Positions 18,675-28,695 of a stretch of DNA of 64,000 nucleotides are shown here, one piece after another. Where the stretch lies: positions 1-64,000 of the forward strand of contig JAGWPW010000004.1 of assembly GCA_028870315.1 (NCBI GenBank). The letters run 5' to 3'. This DNA is from Sphingomonadales bacterium. Its GTDB lineage: Bacteria > Pseudomonadota > Alphaproteobacteria > Sphingomonadales > Sphingomonadaceae. Both the position numbers and the translations under genes were made by a program. How positions within the stretch are numbered: the first letter of the stretch is position 1; each line of letters starts with the position of its first letter. A model generated the notes under the pieces. The model was not told the DNA's origin and did not search any database. It saw nothing but the letters and a program-made list of their open reading frames with translations.

Positions 18675-20414
18675 TCACCCCTGCCGTCGCCGGATGTTCA
18701 CCGCCAGCGCCGGCGCCAGCCGCGATGTGTGATAGGAATGGCACATGACGCAAGTGGAGGGAATCTTCGGCTTGCTCGCCGCCTCGCCAAGATGGCAGCT
18801 GCGGCATTCGGCCAGTCTGGGCAGCAGGACATCGCTGGCGGAGGCCGAGTTTGCCGCCGCGTGGCATTCGGCGCAGCGCGTCTGGCGATGCGCTTCATGG
18901 TCGAACCAGCCATCGGGCAGGTAGCGCGCGGTCTGCGTCACCGGCCGCACCGCAAGCTTGCCGCCGCGCATCTCGGGCTTGTGGCATTCGCCGCAGATGC
19001 CGTCGGGCGCCATCGCCCGCGCGACCGCGCCGCCGGGGGTGAAGCGGGCGTGATAAAGCCCGCCATTGGCATAGCTCGCGCCGAAATCGCCGGGACGCCC
19101 GCGCGTGTCGTCGAGCGGGGTGACGGGCGTGGCCATGTTCGAAAGCTGCGCTTCCATCTGCGCGACATCGCCATGCCGCAGCTTGAGGAAGGTGCCGCCG
19201 ACGCGCGCGAACACGAGGCTGTGGCAGGCTTCGCAATCGCGCTCCATGTCGATGGGCCGGAAGCCGACCCCATCCGGGCTGCGCTGGTGGCAGTCGGCGC
19301 AGTCGAGCGCATGGCCCAAGCCGCGCGCCTCGCCGAGATCGATCGCCATCCGCGCGACCCCGCCCATGCGGTCGAGGTGGGCGCGGTGCGAGAAGGTGAG
19401 CCCGCTGTCCTCATGCGGATGGTCGGCGAGCGAGACGAGGCTGCGCTGACGGGTTTCGGCATTGGTCACGACAGAAGCGCGGAATTCGGGATGCAGCGTG
19501 CCGAAATCGGCGGCATCGCCCAGCTTCGTATCGGCAAGCCGGTCCTTGAGCCCGGCATGGCAATCGGCACAGAACTGCTGGCGCGGCGCTTCCATCGCCT
19601 TCATGCCCTGGTGTTCGACATGGCAATCGATGCAGGCGCCCGGTCCTTCATGGCCGAAGGCATGGCCCACCCCCTGGAGGACGCGGGCGCCAAGGCCCGC
19701 CGGCGCGCGCGCCTCGGCAAGGCGGCCGGCCGGGGCGTGGTCGTGGACATCGCGGTGGCACGCGACGCAGGTTTCGCTGCTTACCGGCTGGAAAGGCTTG
19801 ACGTGGCACGCCTCGCAGCGGTTCGACAGCATGTGATGGGCAAGCGACAGCGCGCCGGGGTTCCACGCCTTGTCGCCGATGACATGCCCTGTCGCATTCG
19901 CCGCCCGCACGCGCGTGCCGTCCTGCGCCAGGGTGAGGTGGCTGGCGATCGGCAGCACCAGGAACACCGCGAGGATCAGCGCGAACAGCGCCCAGGCGAG
20001 CGGGCGTTTGCCCGGCATCACCGCGGCGAGCGCGAAGCCCGCCTTGTCGTCGGCGGGATCGGGGCGGACCTGCGCGGCGCCCTCGATCTCGACGAGGACC
20101 ATGCCATCGGCCTCGCGCGAGATCGTCACCGGGGTCGACCCGAAGCGCAGCTCGGCGCCCGCATCGGCGTCGATTACCGCCTCGGTCACCTGCCGGCCGT
20201 CGAGCGCGAAGCCGCGGTCGCCGACCGCGCGCACGGTGATCCGCCGGCCGGCCGCGGTCAGCGTCGCGTGCCAGGGTTCGACCGCGAGATCGGGCAGATG
20301 CAGGTCGTTCTCGCCGGCGCGGCCGATGGCAAGCGTATCGCCCGCAACCTCGCGGTCGCGCGCGATGCGGCGCCCGTCGGCGGTATAATCGATCTGCCGC
20401 AGCCGAAAGCCCAT
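18675..20414 (-). CDS. FHA domain - TM - decaheme cytochrome c
   Basis: N-terminal FHA motif IGRAGENDLHLPDLAVEPWHATL; TM WALFALILAVFLVLPIAS; ten CXXCH motifs (CEACH, CVACH, CIDCH, CADCH, CADCH, CEACH, CGECH, CAECH, CRSCH, CVMCH). Confidence 0.92.
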   Translation of the reverse strand: MGFRLRQIDYTADGRRIARDREVAGDTLAIGRAGENDLHLPDLAVEPWHATLTAAGRRITVRAVGDRGFALDGRQVTEAVIDADAGAELRFGSTPVTISREADGMVLVEIEGAAQVRPDPADDKAGFALAAVMPGKRPLAWALFALILAVFLVLPIASHLTLAQDGTRVRAANATGHVIGDKAWNPGALSLAHHMLSNRCEACHVKPFQPVSSETCVACHRDVHDHAPAGRLAEARAPAGLGARVLQGVGHAFGHEGPGACIDCHVEHQGMKAMEAPRQQFCADCHAGLKDRLADTKLGDAADFGTLHPEFRASVVTNAETRQRSLVSLADHPHEDSGLTFSHRAHLDRMGGVARMAIDLGEARGLGHALDCADCHQRSPDGVGFRPIDMERDCEACHSLVFARVGGTFLKLRHGDVAQMEAQLSNMATPVTPLDDTRGRPGDFGASYANGGLYHARFTPGGAVARAMAPDGICGECHKPEMRGGKLAVRPVTQTARYLPDGWFDHEAHRQTRCAECHAAANSASASDVLLPRLAECRSCHLGEAASKPKIPSTCVMCHSYHTSRLAPALAVNIRRRQG

Positions 20415-20419
20415 GACGC

Positions 20420-21283
20420 CTACCCGTAGTAGAAGACGCTGACGATATGCGCGGCAAGCGCGGCGATCAGCGCGACGGTGAGCGGGATGTGCACATAGAG
20501 CCAGACTTCGAGCAGCGCGCGCAGCTGCATCTGCCGGCGCATTTTTTCGAGCAGCGCGCGGCGGCGGCCGAGCAGGCTGCGCACCCGCGCCAGCGCCGCC
20601 GGATCGGCCTGCGAGCCCTCAAGCCCCGCGAGCGCGGCAAGCGTCGCGCAATCGGGCGCATGGCCCGAAAGCCGCCGCCGCAGCCCGGCGGCAAACGGGC
20701 TCTGCGCCATCGCCTCGCGCACGCGCTCGGCCTCTGTGCCGGGGAGGGGCTGCGCGGCATCGCCGAGCTGCCGGTCGATCGCGCGCAGCCCCTCGACCAT
20801 TTCGGGCTGGGTCTGCTCGCCCTCGCCGCGGCTGAGGCTGGCGGGAAGCGCGGCATAGACCGAAATGCCATAGACCCCCGAGAGGATGACCAGCATCATC
20901 AAGGTCCAGGCCAGCGTCGCAAGGTTCAAGCCGAGCCTGAGCCCGGTGTGCAGCGTGGCGATGACGATCAACGCAAGGCCGAGCCAGACATGCGCCGAGG
21001 TCCAGGCCTTGAGCGACCAGCGCCCGCGCGTCATCGCCCGCTTGCGGATGCCGAGCAGCGCCAGCCAGGCGATGATGAGCGCGCCGATCGTGCCCAGCGT
21101 ATAGCCGAACCACGTTCCGCCATAAGGGCCGGGGGCGGCGGGAATGAAAAGGAAGCCGGCAAGCGCCAGCAGCGCCAGCACCAGCCCGATCTTGAGCCAG
21201 CGGAACCGGCGATGCCGCAGGAAGCTTTCATGCGCGCCCGGCCGGTTGGCCCGGCCGACGGGTGCGGCGGAGCGGGTGGCCAT
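20420..21283 (-). CDS. Cytochrome-b-like integral membrane protein
   Basis: About four TMs with His in SAHVWLGLALIVIATLHTGLR and LYVHIPLTVALIAALAAHIVSVFYYG; ATGA overlap with upstream gene. Confidence 0.72.
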   Translation of the reverse strand: MATRSAAPVGRANRPGAHESFLRHRRFRWLKIGLVLALLALAGFLFIPAAPGPYGGTWFGYTLGTIGALIIAWLALLGIRKRAMTRGRWSLKAWTSAHVWLGLALIVIATLHTGLRLGLNLATLAWTLMMLVILSGVYGISVYAALPASLSRGEGEQTQPEMVEGLRAIDRQLGDAAQPLPGTEAERVREAMAQSPFAAGLRRRLSGHAPDCATLAALAGLEGSQADPAALARVRSLLGRRRALLEKMRRQMQLRALLEVWLYVHIPLTVALIAALAAHIVSVFYYG

Positions 21284-23835
21284 CACTCCTGCTCCTCGAG
21301 CCGGGCGACGGTCAGGAAGCCCTCGGGCGCGACGCGGATCGCCGCCCCGGTCGGGCAGGCGCGCACGCAGGCCGGCCCGCCCTCGATGCCTGAGCACATG
21401 TCGCATTTGATTGCCTTCTTGGGGGCATCGACCCCCGCCGGCATATGCTTCTTGCGCCACTTCTTCGAAGGCTCGCCCGGGCCGGGGCCGGCGCCGAACA
21501 GCAGCCACGAGAGCAGCGGCGGCTTTTTCGGCGGCACGCTGTCCATGCGGATCACGCCATAGGGGCAATTCCTCTGGCAATTGCCGCAGCCGATGCAGGT
21601 CTCGTCGATGAACACCTCGCCGTCGGGGCCGCGCTTGATCGCGTTGGGCGGGCAATCGGCCATGCAATGCGGATGCTCGCAATGCCGGCAACTGGTGGGA
21701 ACATGGAGATGGGCATAGGTCTTGCCCGCCTCGCGGTTCAGGCGCGACAGGCCTTCGTGGCTGTCGGCGCAGGCCTTTTCGCAATTGTCGCAGCCGACGC
21801 AGAGCTTCTCGTCGATGAGCAGCACATCGGTCGCCTCGCCGATGCCGTTATCGACGAGAAACTGCGCGGTCTCGGAATACATGTCGACCGCGCCCGAAAA
21901 GCTTTCCTTGCGGCGCTCGATGAAGCTGTTGACCTGCTGGCGCCCGCGCATGTCCTCGCGCGCCTTGGCCATCAACGCGGGCTTGGCCGCGAGCAGCCGC
22001 GCGAAGCGATCGCCGGGCACGCGGATCACCTCGGACTTGACCGCCGCCTTCACCGTCGCGTTGCGCGGCAGCCCGTCGATCAGCGCCATCTCGCCGACAT
22101 AGGAGCCGGCGGGAAGATAGGAGAGGAACACCGGCCGCCCGCCGATCATCCGCTCGACGATCATCGAGCCGACGCGGATGACGAAGATGTCGTTGTCCTC
22201 CCCGCCCTCGGTGATGATCGCCTCGCCCGCCTTGACCTGCATGATCTTCGCGCCGTCGACCACATCGGCGACATCGGCGGGGCTGAGCCCCGAGCCGAGC
22301 ATCTGGAGGAGCTGGCGTTCGGTCGAGATGCGTTCGATCGCGCGCTTCGCGCTGGGCACCTGGCTTTGCAGCTTGAGCGCGGCATTGCGCGAGATCTCGA
22401 CGCAGATCGCGTCCTCGGCCGCAACCACCGTCGCCCCGCGCTTGCGTCCCGAGATCAGCCCGACCTCGCCGAAGATCGAGCCGGTGCCGATCGGCACCAC
22501 CCTGGTTGTGTCCTGCGGATCGACGCGGACATGGACCGAGCCCTCGGCGATCGCGAAAAGCGAGGAGCCGGGTGCGTTTCTTTCGAAGATCGTCTCGCCC
22601 CGGCGATACTGGCGCACGGTCGAATCGAGCATGAACTCGCGCATCTGGAGCGGGCTCATCGCTTCGAGAATGCTGATCCGCGTGCGCAGCAGTTCGAGCC
22701 AGTCATCGACGCTGCGCCGCGGCGCAATGTCGCGGAACCGCGCTTCGAGCAGGGGTTCGTCGGCGGGCTTGAGCGTGGTGTTGCCATTGATGAACTCGAC
22801 GACGTCATAGCCCTGGTTCATGCAATGCTTGATCAGCGGATAGCCCGCGAGCGCGCCGATCACGAAGATGCCGGGCGCGCTCGATTCGAAGACCGGCGAC
22901 AGCGTCGGGAAGGCCAGCCGGTCGTTCGAGGTGAACTCGATCCCGCAATTCTCGACGAAGGCGCGCGGCGGCGCCGAACCGATGCGGGCGATGATGCGGT
23001 CGCAGCGGATGCGCTCCTCGCCGTCGCGGGTGGCGAGCGTGATCCAGCCCGGCTCGATCGCCTTGGTCTCGGTCTCGTAGCGCACGGTGAGCTTGCCGGC
23101 CTCGTGGTCGGCGACCAGCGCCAGCGCATTGGGCTCCTTGGCGGTCGCGAAGCTTTCGCGGACATTGGCCGAACGCGGCGCGCGGTTGAGCACGGTGACG
23201 ACATTCTTCTGTGCCGGATCCTCGGCAAGCCCGCGCGCGTTCTCGATGCCGGCATCGCCGGTGCCGACGACGACGATATGCTCGTCGAGCACCGCATAGG
23301 GATCGTCGAGCTGATAGGTGACATGCGGCAGATCGGCGCCGGGGCAGCGCATCAGATTGGGATTGCCCTGCGTGCCGATGGCAAGGATCACCGTCTCGGC
23401 CTCGATGACCTCGCCATTGGTCAGCTCGATCGCATAGGGCGGCTCGTGGCGCTGGATTTCGGTGGTGCTGGTCGAGCCGTCGCGCGCGCGGCTGACGATT
23501 TTCTGGACCGAGCCGGCAATCGCCGGGCCGAGCCCGCGAATCGCCTTCACCTCGGCGTTGTACTTGACGTTGATCGCCAGCGACGCGGTCTTCTCGTTCC
23601 AGTTCTGGAGGATCGCCTCGCGCTTGCCCGCGTCGAACTCCTGGTCAGAACGCAGGATGAGCTGCGATGGCGTTGCCATCACATGCTTGCCCTTCTGGTA
23701 TTTGAAGATCGTGTCCGAGAGGTGATCGGTCTTTTCGAGCAGCACATGGCCAAGGCCGAGCGCGGCGGCGCGGCCGGCGGCGCTGAGTCCGGCAGGCCCC
23801 GAGCCGACGATCGCGATGCGAAACCGCTCTGCCAC
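21283..23835 (-). CDS. FAD-dependent NAD(P)H-type oxidoreductase - 2x cNMP-binding - 4x [4Fe-4S] fusion
   Basis: IAIVGSGPAGLSAAG and VVVGTGDAGIENARG dinucleotide folds; FGEVGLISGRKRGATV and VGEMALIDGLPRNATV cNMP cassettes; CVGCDNCEKAC, CRHCEHPHCMADCP, CIGCGNCQRNCP, CDMCSGIEGGPACVRACP; GTG start inferred. Confidence 0.9.
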   Translation of the reverse strand: MAERFRIAIVGSGPAGLSAAGRAAALGLGHVLLEKTDHLSDTIFKYQKGKHVMATPSQLILRSDQEFDAGKREAILQNWNEKTASLAINVKYNAEVKAIRGLGPAIAGSVQKIVSRARDGSTSTTEIQRHEPPYAIELTNGEVIEAETVILAIGTQGNPNLMRCPGADLPHVTYQLDDPYAVLDEHIVVVGTGDAGIENARGLAEDPAQKNVVTVLNRAPRSANVRESFATAKEPNALALVADHEAGKLTVRYETETKAIEPGWITLATRDGEERIRCDRIIARIGSAPPRAFVENCGIEFTSNDRLAFPTLSPVFESSAPGIFVIGALAGYPLIKHCMNQGYDVVEFINGNTTLKPADEPLLEARFRDIAPRRSVDDWLELLRTRISILEAMSPLQMREFMLDSTVRQYRRGETIFERNAPGSSLFAIAEGSVHVRVDPQDTTRVVPIGTGSIFGEVGLISGRKRGATVVAAEDAICVEISRNAALKLQSQVPSAKRAIERISTERQLLQMLGSGLSPADVADVVDGAKIMQVKAGEAIITEGGEDNDIFVIRVGSMIVERMIGGRPVFLSYLPAGSYVGEMALIDGLPRNATVKAAVKSEVIRVPGDRFARLLAAKPALMAKAREDMRGRQQVNSFIERRKESFSGAVDMYSETAQFLVDNGIGEATDVLLIDEKLCVGCDNCEKACADSHEGLSRLNREAGKTYAHLHVPTSCRHCEHPHCMADCPPNAIKRGPDGEVFIDETCIGCGNCQRNCPYGVIRMDSVPPKKPPLLSWLLFGAGPGPGEPSKKWRKKHMPAGVDAPKKAIKCDMCSGIEGGPACVRACPTGAAIRVAPEGFLTVARLEEQE

Positions 23836-23948
23836 TGTGCCCCCCGTCCGCCGCCTTGCCCCTGCGGCTGATTGCAAACCGGCCCGCTTTGGGCGAAACC
23901 GGCCCCGCCTCCATAGCCGCAAAACCGCCCGGGCGAGAAACCGAAACA

Positions 23949-24839
23949 ATGCCAAAATCGAGCGCACTGCAAATAAATTCTGGCCGCATCGCCATAATTG
24001 TCGCCGGGCTGGTGCTGGCGGCGGCGCTGTGGATCGGTCATGCCCGCACGCCATCGGCGCCATCGGCGCCACCGCCCGCCACCCCCGCCCCGATGAGCGC
24101 GCCGCCGCCGCAGGATGCCGATGGCTGGCGGCGGCTCGGCGAGAGCCAATCCGGGGCCGGGCGTTATGCGGATGCGGTCGGCGCCTATGAAAAAGCGACC
24201 GCGCTCGCCCCCCAGCGCGCCGAGCTGTGGTCTGCGCTTGGCGAGGCGCGGGTGATGGCGAGCGCGCATGATCCGATGCCGCAGGCGGCGATCGACGATT
24301 TCGACCGCGCGATCGCCCGCGATGCCCGCGATCCGCGCGCGAGATATTTCCTTGCCGTCGCCCGCGATCTCAGGGGCGATCACCGCGGGGCGATCGCCGA
24401 CTGGCTGGCGCTGCTCGCCGATACCCCGCCTGGCGCGCCCTGGGAAGCCGATCTCAGGCGCACGATCGTCCAGGTCGGGCGGATCAACCACATCGCGGTC
24501 GCGGCCCGGCTCGCCGCGATCCGCCAGCCGCCGCCCGCCGTCCCCGCGCCGCCGCCGGCGCTCGCCGGCATTCCCGGCCCCACGACCGAGGACCTGCGTG
24601 CCGCCTCGGCGATTCCGCCCAGCCAGCAGCAGGCGATGGCGCAGGGCATGGTCGCCCAGCTCGAAGCGCGGCTCGCCGCCGACCCGCATAATGGCGAGGG
24701 CTGGGCAATGCTGGTGCGCAGCAAGCTGACGCTGGGCGGGCCGCAGGCGGCGGCGCAGACGCTCGACAAGGCGCTGGCCGCCGATCCCGCCGATGCCGCG
24801 ATGCTGCGCGCCGAGGCGCGGGCGATGGGGGTGCGGTGA
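23949..24839 (+). CDS. Membrane-anchored TPR protein, CcmI/CycH-like (cytochrome c biogenesis type)
   Basis: N-terminal TM, TPR GWRRLGESQSGAGRYADAVGAYEKATALAPQRAELWSALGEA; C-terminal second TPR block. Confidence 0.72.
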   Translation: MPKSSALQINSGRIAIIVAGLVLAAALWIGHARTPSAPSAPPPATPAPMSAPPPQDADGWRRLGESQSGAGRYADAVGAYEKATALAPQRAELWSALGEARVMASAHDPMPQAAIDDFDRAIARDARDPRARYFLAVARDLRGDHRGAIADWLALLADTPPGAPWEADLRRTIVQVGRINHIAVAARLAAIRQPPPAVPAPPPALAGIPGPTTEDLRAASAIPPSQQQAMAQGMVAQLEARLAADPHNGEGWAMLVRSKLTLGGPQAAAQTLDKALAADPADAAMLRAEARAMGVR

Positions 24840-24915
24840 CGGGCGTTTCGAAGGTGGATCACGCCGCCGCCCGCCCCACTCTCGCATTTGCGCGATTTGC
24901 GCCTATAAAACGCGC

Positions 24916-25905
<990 letters not shown>

Positions 25906-26105
25906 CCGCAAGCGCGGCGCGCATCTGGCGCCGAAGTGTCCCGTTTTGGCACGCCCGCGCCTGGTTCGCGGCTTTGTCGATCCTGCGCAAAGCCATTTTG
26001 GCAACTGCGGTTTGCCCGCTGCCTTGTCGTCTTTGCAGGGCCAATGGCACGCAGCGGTGGCCGATCGGCTTGCCGGGCGCAATGCTTGCAACAGGAGACG
26101 TTTTG

Positions 26106-26738
26106 ATGGCTGGTCTGAAGCATCGAATGCAATCGATTATCAAATCCGCGGCCTGCGGGCTGGTGGTGGGCTGTGTCGCGCTCGGCGCACCCGCGCAGGC
26201 GACGACTCTTGCCGGCAACACCGCCACGCTCGAATGGGGCACGCTGGCGAGCAGCCCCTGGCAACTTGCATCGCTTTCGCCGACCACAACCGGATCGAAC
26301 CCGGGGTTCGTCAACACCTTCGGGGCGACGGTGATCGGCAGCGCTAGCCCGACCTTCGCCGATCCGGCGCTGGGGGTGAATGTCAATGTCGTCGGCAATC
26401 AGGTGATCGTTTCCGAAAGCGCCGCCTCAACCAGCTTCGCCACACTGGCGTTCAATGGCTTCGTGCTGCGTGATCTCACCAATCCCTTCACCAGCGCCGC
26501 CCTGGTGACCGCCTCGGTTCCGGGCTTTTCCGCCGCCGATGTCGGCGTTATCGCCGGTGATCTCTGGGTCAATTTCGCCGGGCTGACCATCGGCAGCGGC
26601 ACCGAGGTCACGCTGAATATGAACGGCGCGGCACAGCCGGCGGTCCCCGAAGCCGCGACCTGGATGATGGCGATTGCCGGTTTCGCCGCATTGGGGGTTG
26701 TGCTGCGTCGCGAGCGCGCCCGCGTGGTATTCGGCTGA
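26106..26738 (+). CDS. Secreted protein with PEP-CTERM-type sorting signal
   Basis: Signal peptide; C-terminus VPEAATWMMAIAGFAALGVVLRRERARV matches the PEPxxWA-CTERM layout. Confidence 0.82.
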   Translation: MAGLKHRMQSIIKSAACGLVVGCVALGAPAQATTLAGNTATLEWGTLASSPWQLASLSPTTTGSNPGFVNTFGATVIGSASPTFADPALGVNVNVVGNQVIVSESAASTSFATLAFNGFVLRDLTNPFTSAALVTASVPGFSAADVGVIAGDLWVNFAGLTIGSGTEVTLNMNGAAQPAVPEAATWMMAIAGFAALGVVLRRERARVVFG

Positions 26739-26742
26739 TCGA

Positions 26743-26771
26743 GCGCCCGGTGCGTTCGGCGCACCGGGCGC
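26743..26771. terminator. Strong hairpin between convergent genes
   Basis: gcgcccggtgcg-ttcgg-cgcaccgggcgc, 12-bp perfect stem. Confidence 0.7.
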
Positions 26772-26775
26772 TTGC

Positions 26776-27075
26776 TCATTGCGAGGCGGCGGATACGGCC
26801 AGGGACGGTGCCGGCGATGCGCTGCTTTGCGCGGCGGAGGCCGCCTCGCTCGCCGCCGCCGCGGCGCTGTCGGCGCCCGGCGCGCGCGCGTCGGGGCTGG
26901 CGCGTTCGGGCGGTGCGGCGGGCGCCTGCGATTTCACCGTGTCATAGGGCAGCATCGCATCGCTGACCGAGCCCTTGAGGATTTGCCCCGAGGCGCTGCC
27001 ATGGCCGCCGGCACGATCGGCGTGGTGACAGGCGGCAAGCGCAATCACCAGCAGCGCCGCGGCGGCGCGCCTCAT
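26776..27075 (-). CDS. Hypothetical lipoprotein
   Basis: [18 protein letters not shown] lipobox; ATGA overlap with lipB. Confidence 0.65.
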   Translation of the reverse strand: MRRAAAALLVIALAACHHADRAGGHGSASGQILKGSVSDAMLPYDTVKSQAPAAPPERASPDARAPGADSAAAAASEAASAAQSSASPAPSLAVSAASQ

Positions 27076-27740
27076 GCGCGCGGGTCCAGAGGGCAGGGGC
27101 GATCGAGCCGGGCGAGAAAATCATCCATCTTCGCCAGCAATGCCTCATCCCATGCCGCCGGATCAACCCTCAGTCCAAGCCGGGCGAGGCTGGTGACCCC
27201 GCGATCGGCGATGCCGCAGGGGATGATGCCGGTAAAATGCGACAGATCGGGCGAGAGATTGACCGCGAAGCCATGCATCGTCACCCAGCGGCGCACGCGC
27301 ACGCCGATCGCCCCGATCTTGGCCTCGGCGCCGTCGATGTCGCGCGTCCAGATGCCGATCCCCGCCTCCGAGCGCCACGCCGCAACGCCGAAGGTGGCAA
27401 GCGTCGCGATCACCCAGCCTTCGAGCGCATCGACGAAGCCGCGCACATCGCGCGCGCGGGCCGACAGGTCGAGCAGCACATAGCCGACGCGCTGGCCCGG
27501 CCCGTGATAGGTATGGCGCCCGCCGCGCCCGGCGCTGACCACCTCGAAGCGCGGATCGAGCAATTCGGCGCCCTTCGCGCTGGTCCCTGCGGTATAGACC
27601 GGCGGATGTTCGAGCAGCCAGACGAGTTCGCGCGCGCCCGCGTTCTGGATCGCGGCGTTGCGATCGGTCATGATCGCCAGCGCCTCGCGGTAAGGCACCG
27701 GGGCGGTATCGCGGCGTATTTCGATATCTGGCTTGGCCAT
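27072..27740 (-). CDS. lipB: Lipoyl(octanoyl) transferase LipB
   Basis: [59 protein letters not shown]. Confidence 0.95.
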   Translation of the reverse strand: MAKPDIEIRRDTAPVPYREALAIMTDRNAAIQNAGARELVWLLEHPPVYTAGTSAKGAELLDPRFEVVSAGRGGRHTYHGPGQRVGYVLLDLSARARDVRGFVDALEGWVIATLATFGVAAWRSEAGIGIWTRDIDGAEAKIGAIGVRVRRWVTMHGFAVNLSPDLSHFTGIIPCGIADRGVTSLARLGLRVDPAAWDEALLAKMDDFLARLDRPCPLDPRA

Positions 27741-27824
27741 GGGGTCGGGTCGGCTGACAGCGCCGGTTGCTGCCGGCCATCGCGGCCATTATCAGGGGCC
27801 TCGCGCTTGGCAAGGAGGAACCCC

Positions 27825-28682
27825 ATGAAATTCGACGGCAACCGGGCCTGGGGAGATGCGACCCGCGCCATCGCCGCCAACCGCGAGGTGCTGCTGGTCA
27901 TGGCAGGCGTGTTCTTCTTCCTGCCGGCGCTGGCGGCGGCCTTGTTCCTGTCGGGCTACCAGTCGCAGATGCAGGCGAATCTCGCCGCGCTGTCGGCGGC
28001 CGAGCCTGGCGATACCGCGGTGTTGCAGCCGTTCCTGCGCAGCTATGCGCGGGTCGCGCCCTATCTGCTGGGGCTGCTGCTGATCAATGCCGCCGGCTAT
28101 ATGGCGATGCTGGCACTGTTGACCGACCGCCGGCGCCCGACGGTCGGCGAGGCGATGGGGATCGCGCTGCGCTGCCTGCCGGCGCTGATCGGCACGATCC
28201 TTGTCTTTGTCGCGGGCTATTTCCTCGCGCTGATCCCGCTTGGGCTGCTGCTTGGCGGGCTGATTGCGGTGGCGGGCAAGGCGACGGCCATGACCGCGGG
28301 GGTGATCGCGGTGCTGGGGCTGCTCGCGCTGGTGGCGACGCGGCTGTCGCTGACGCTGCCGGTCATCGTCATCGAAGGCCAGCACAATCCGCTGTCCGCG
28401 CTTGGCCGGTCGTGGCGCATCTCGGCGGGCAACGGCTGGCGGCTTTTTGCCTTCTACCTGCTGCTCGTGATTGCCTATCTGGTGATCGCGCTCAGCCTGA
28501 CGGCGGTGACGAAGCTTGCGGTGCTGCCGCTCGGCGGGGGTGAGCCGGAGACGATCATCTCGGGCGCGGTCTCGGGGCTGATCGGGGCGGTGGCGGCGGT
28601 GGTCCTCACCGCGATCCTGGTCGCGGTCCACCGCCAGCTTTCCGGGCCATCCCCGGATCCGGAGGGAAGGCCCTTTCGTTGA
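27825..28682 (+). CDS. Multi-TM membrane protein (glycerophosphoryl diester phosphodiesterase membrane-domain-like)
   Basis: NPLSALGRSWRISAGNGWRLFAFYLLLV and multiple TMs. Confidence 0.6.
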   Translation: MKFDGNRAWGDATRAIAANREVLLVMAGVFFFLPALAAALFLSGYQSQMQANLAALSAAEPGDTAVLQPFLRSYARVAPYLLGLLLINAAGYMAMLALLTDRRRPTVGEAMGIALRCLPALIGTILVFVAGYFLALIPLGLLLGGLIAVAGKATAMTAGVIAVLGLLALVATRLSLTLPVIVIEGQHNPLSALGRSWRISAGNGWRLFAFYLLLVIAYLVIALSLTAVTKLAVLPLGGGEPETIISGAVSGLIGAVAAVVLTAILVAVHRQLSGPSPDPEGRPFR

Positions 28683-28695
28683 TCGCCGCGGCCGG

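Noticed and set aside
24793-24915. Alternative upstream start for nadA within the TPR gene
   Set aside because: Upstream residues (PRCCAPRRGRW...) look non-coding; ATG at 24916 gives the normal NadA N-terminus.
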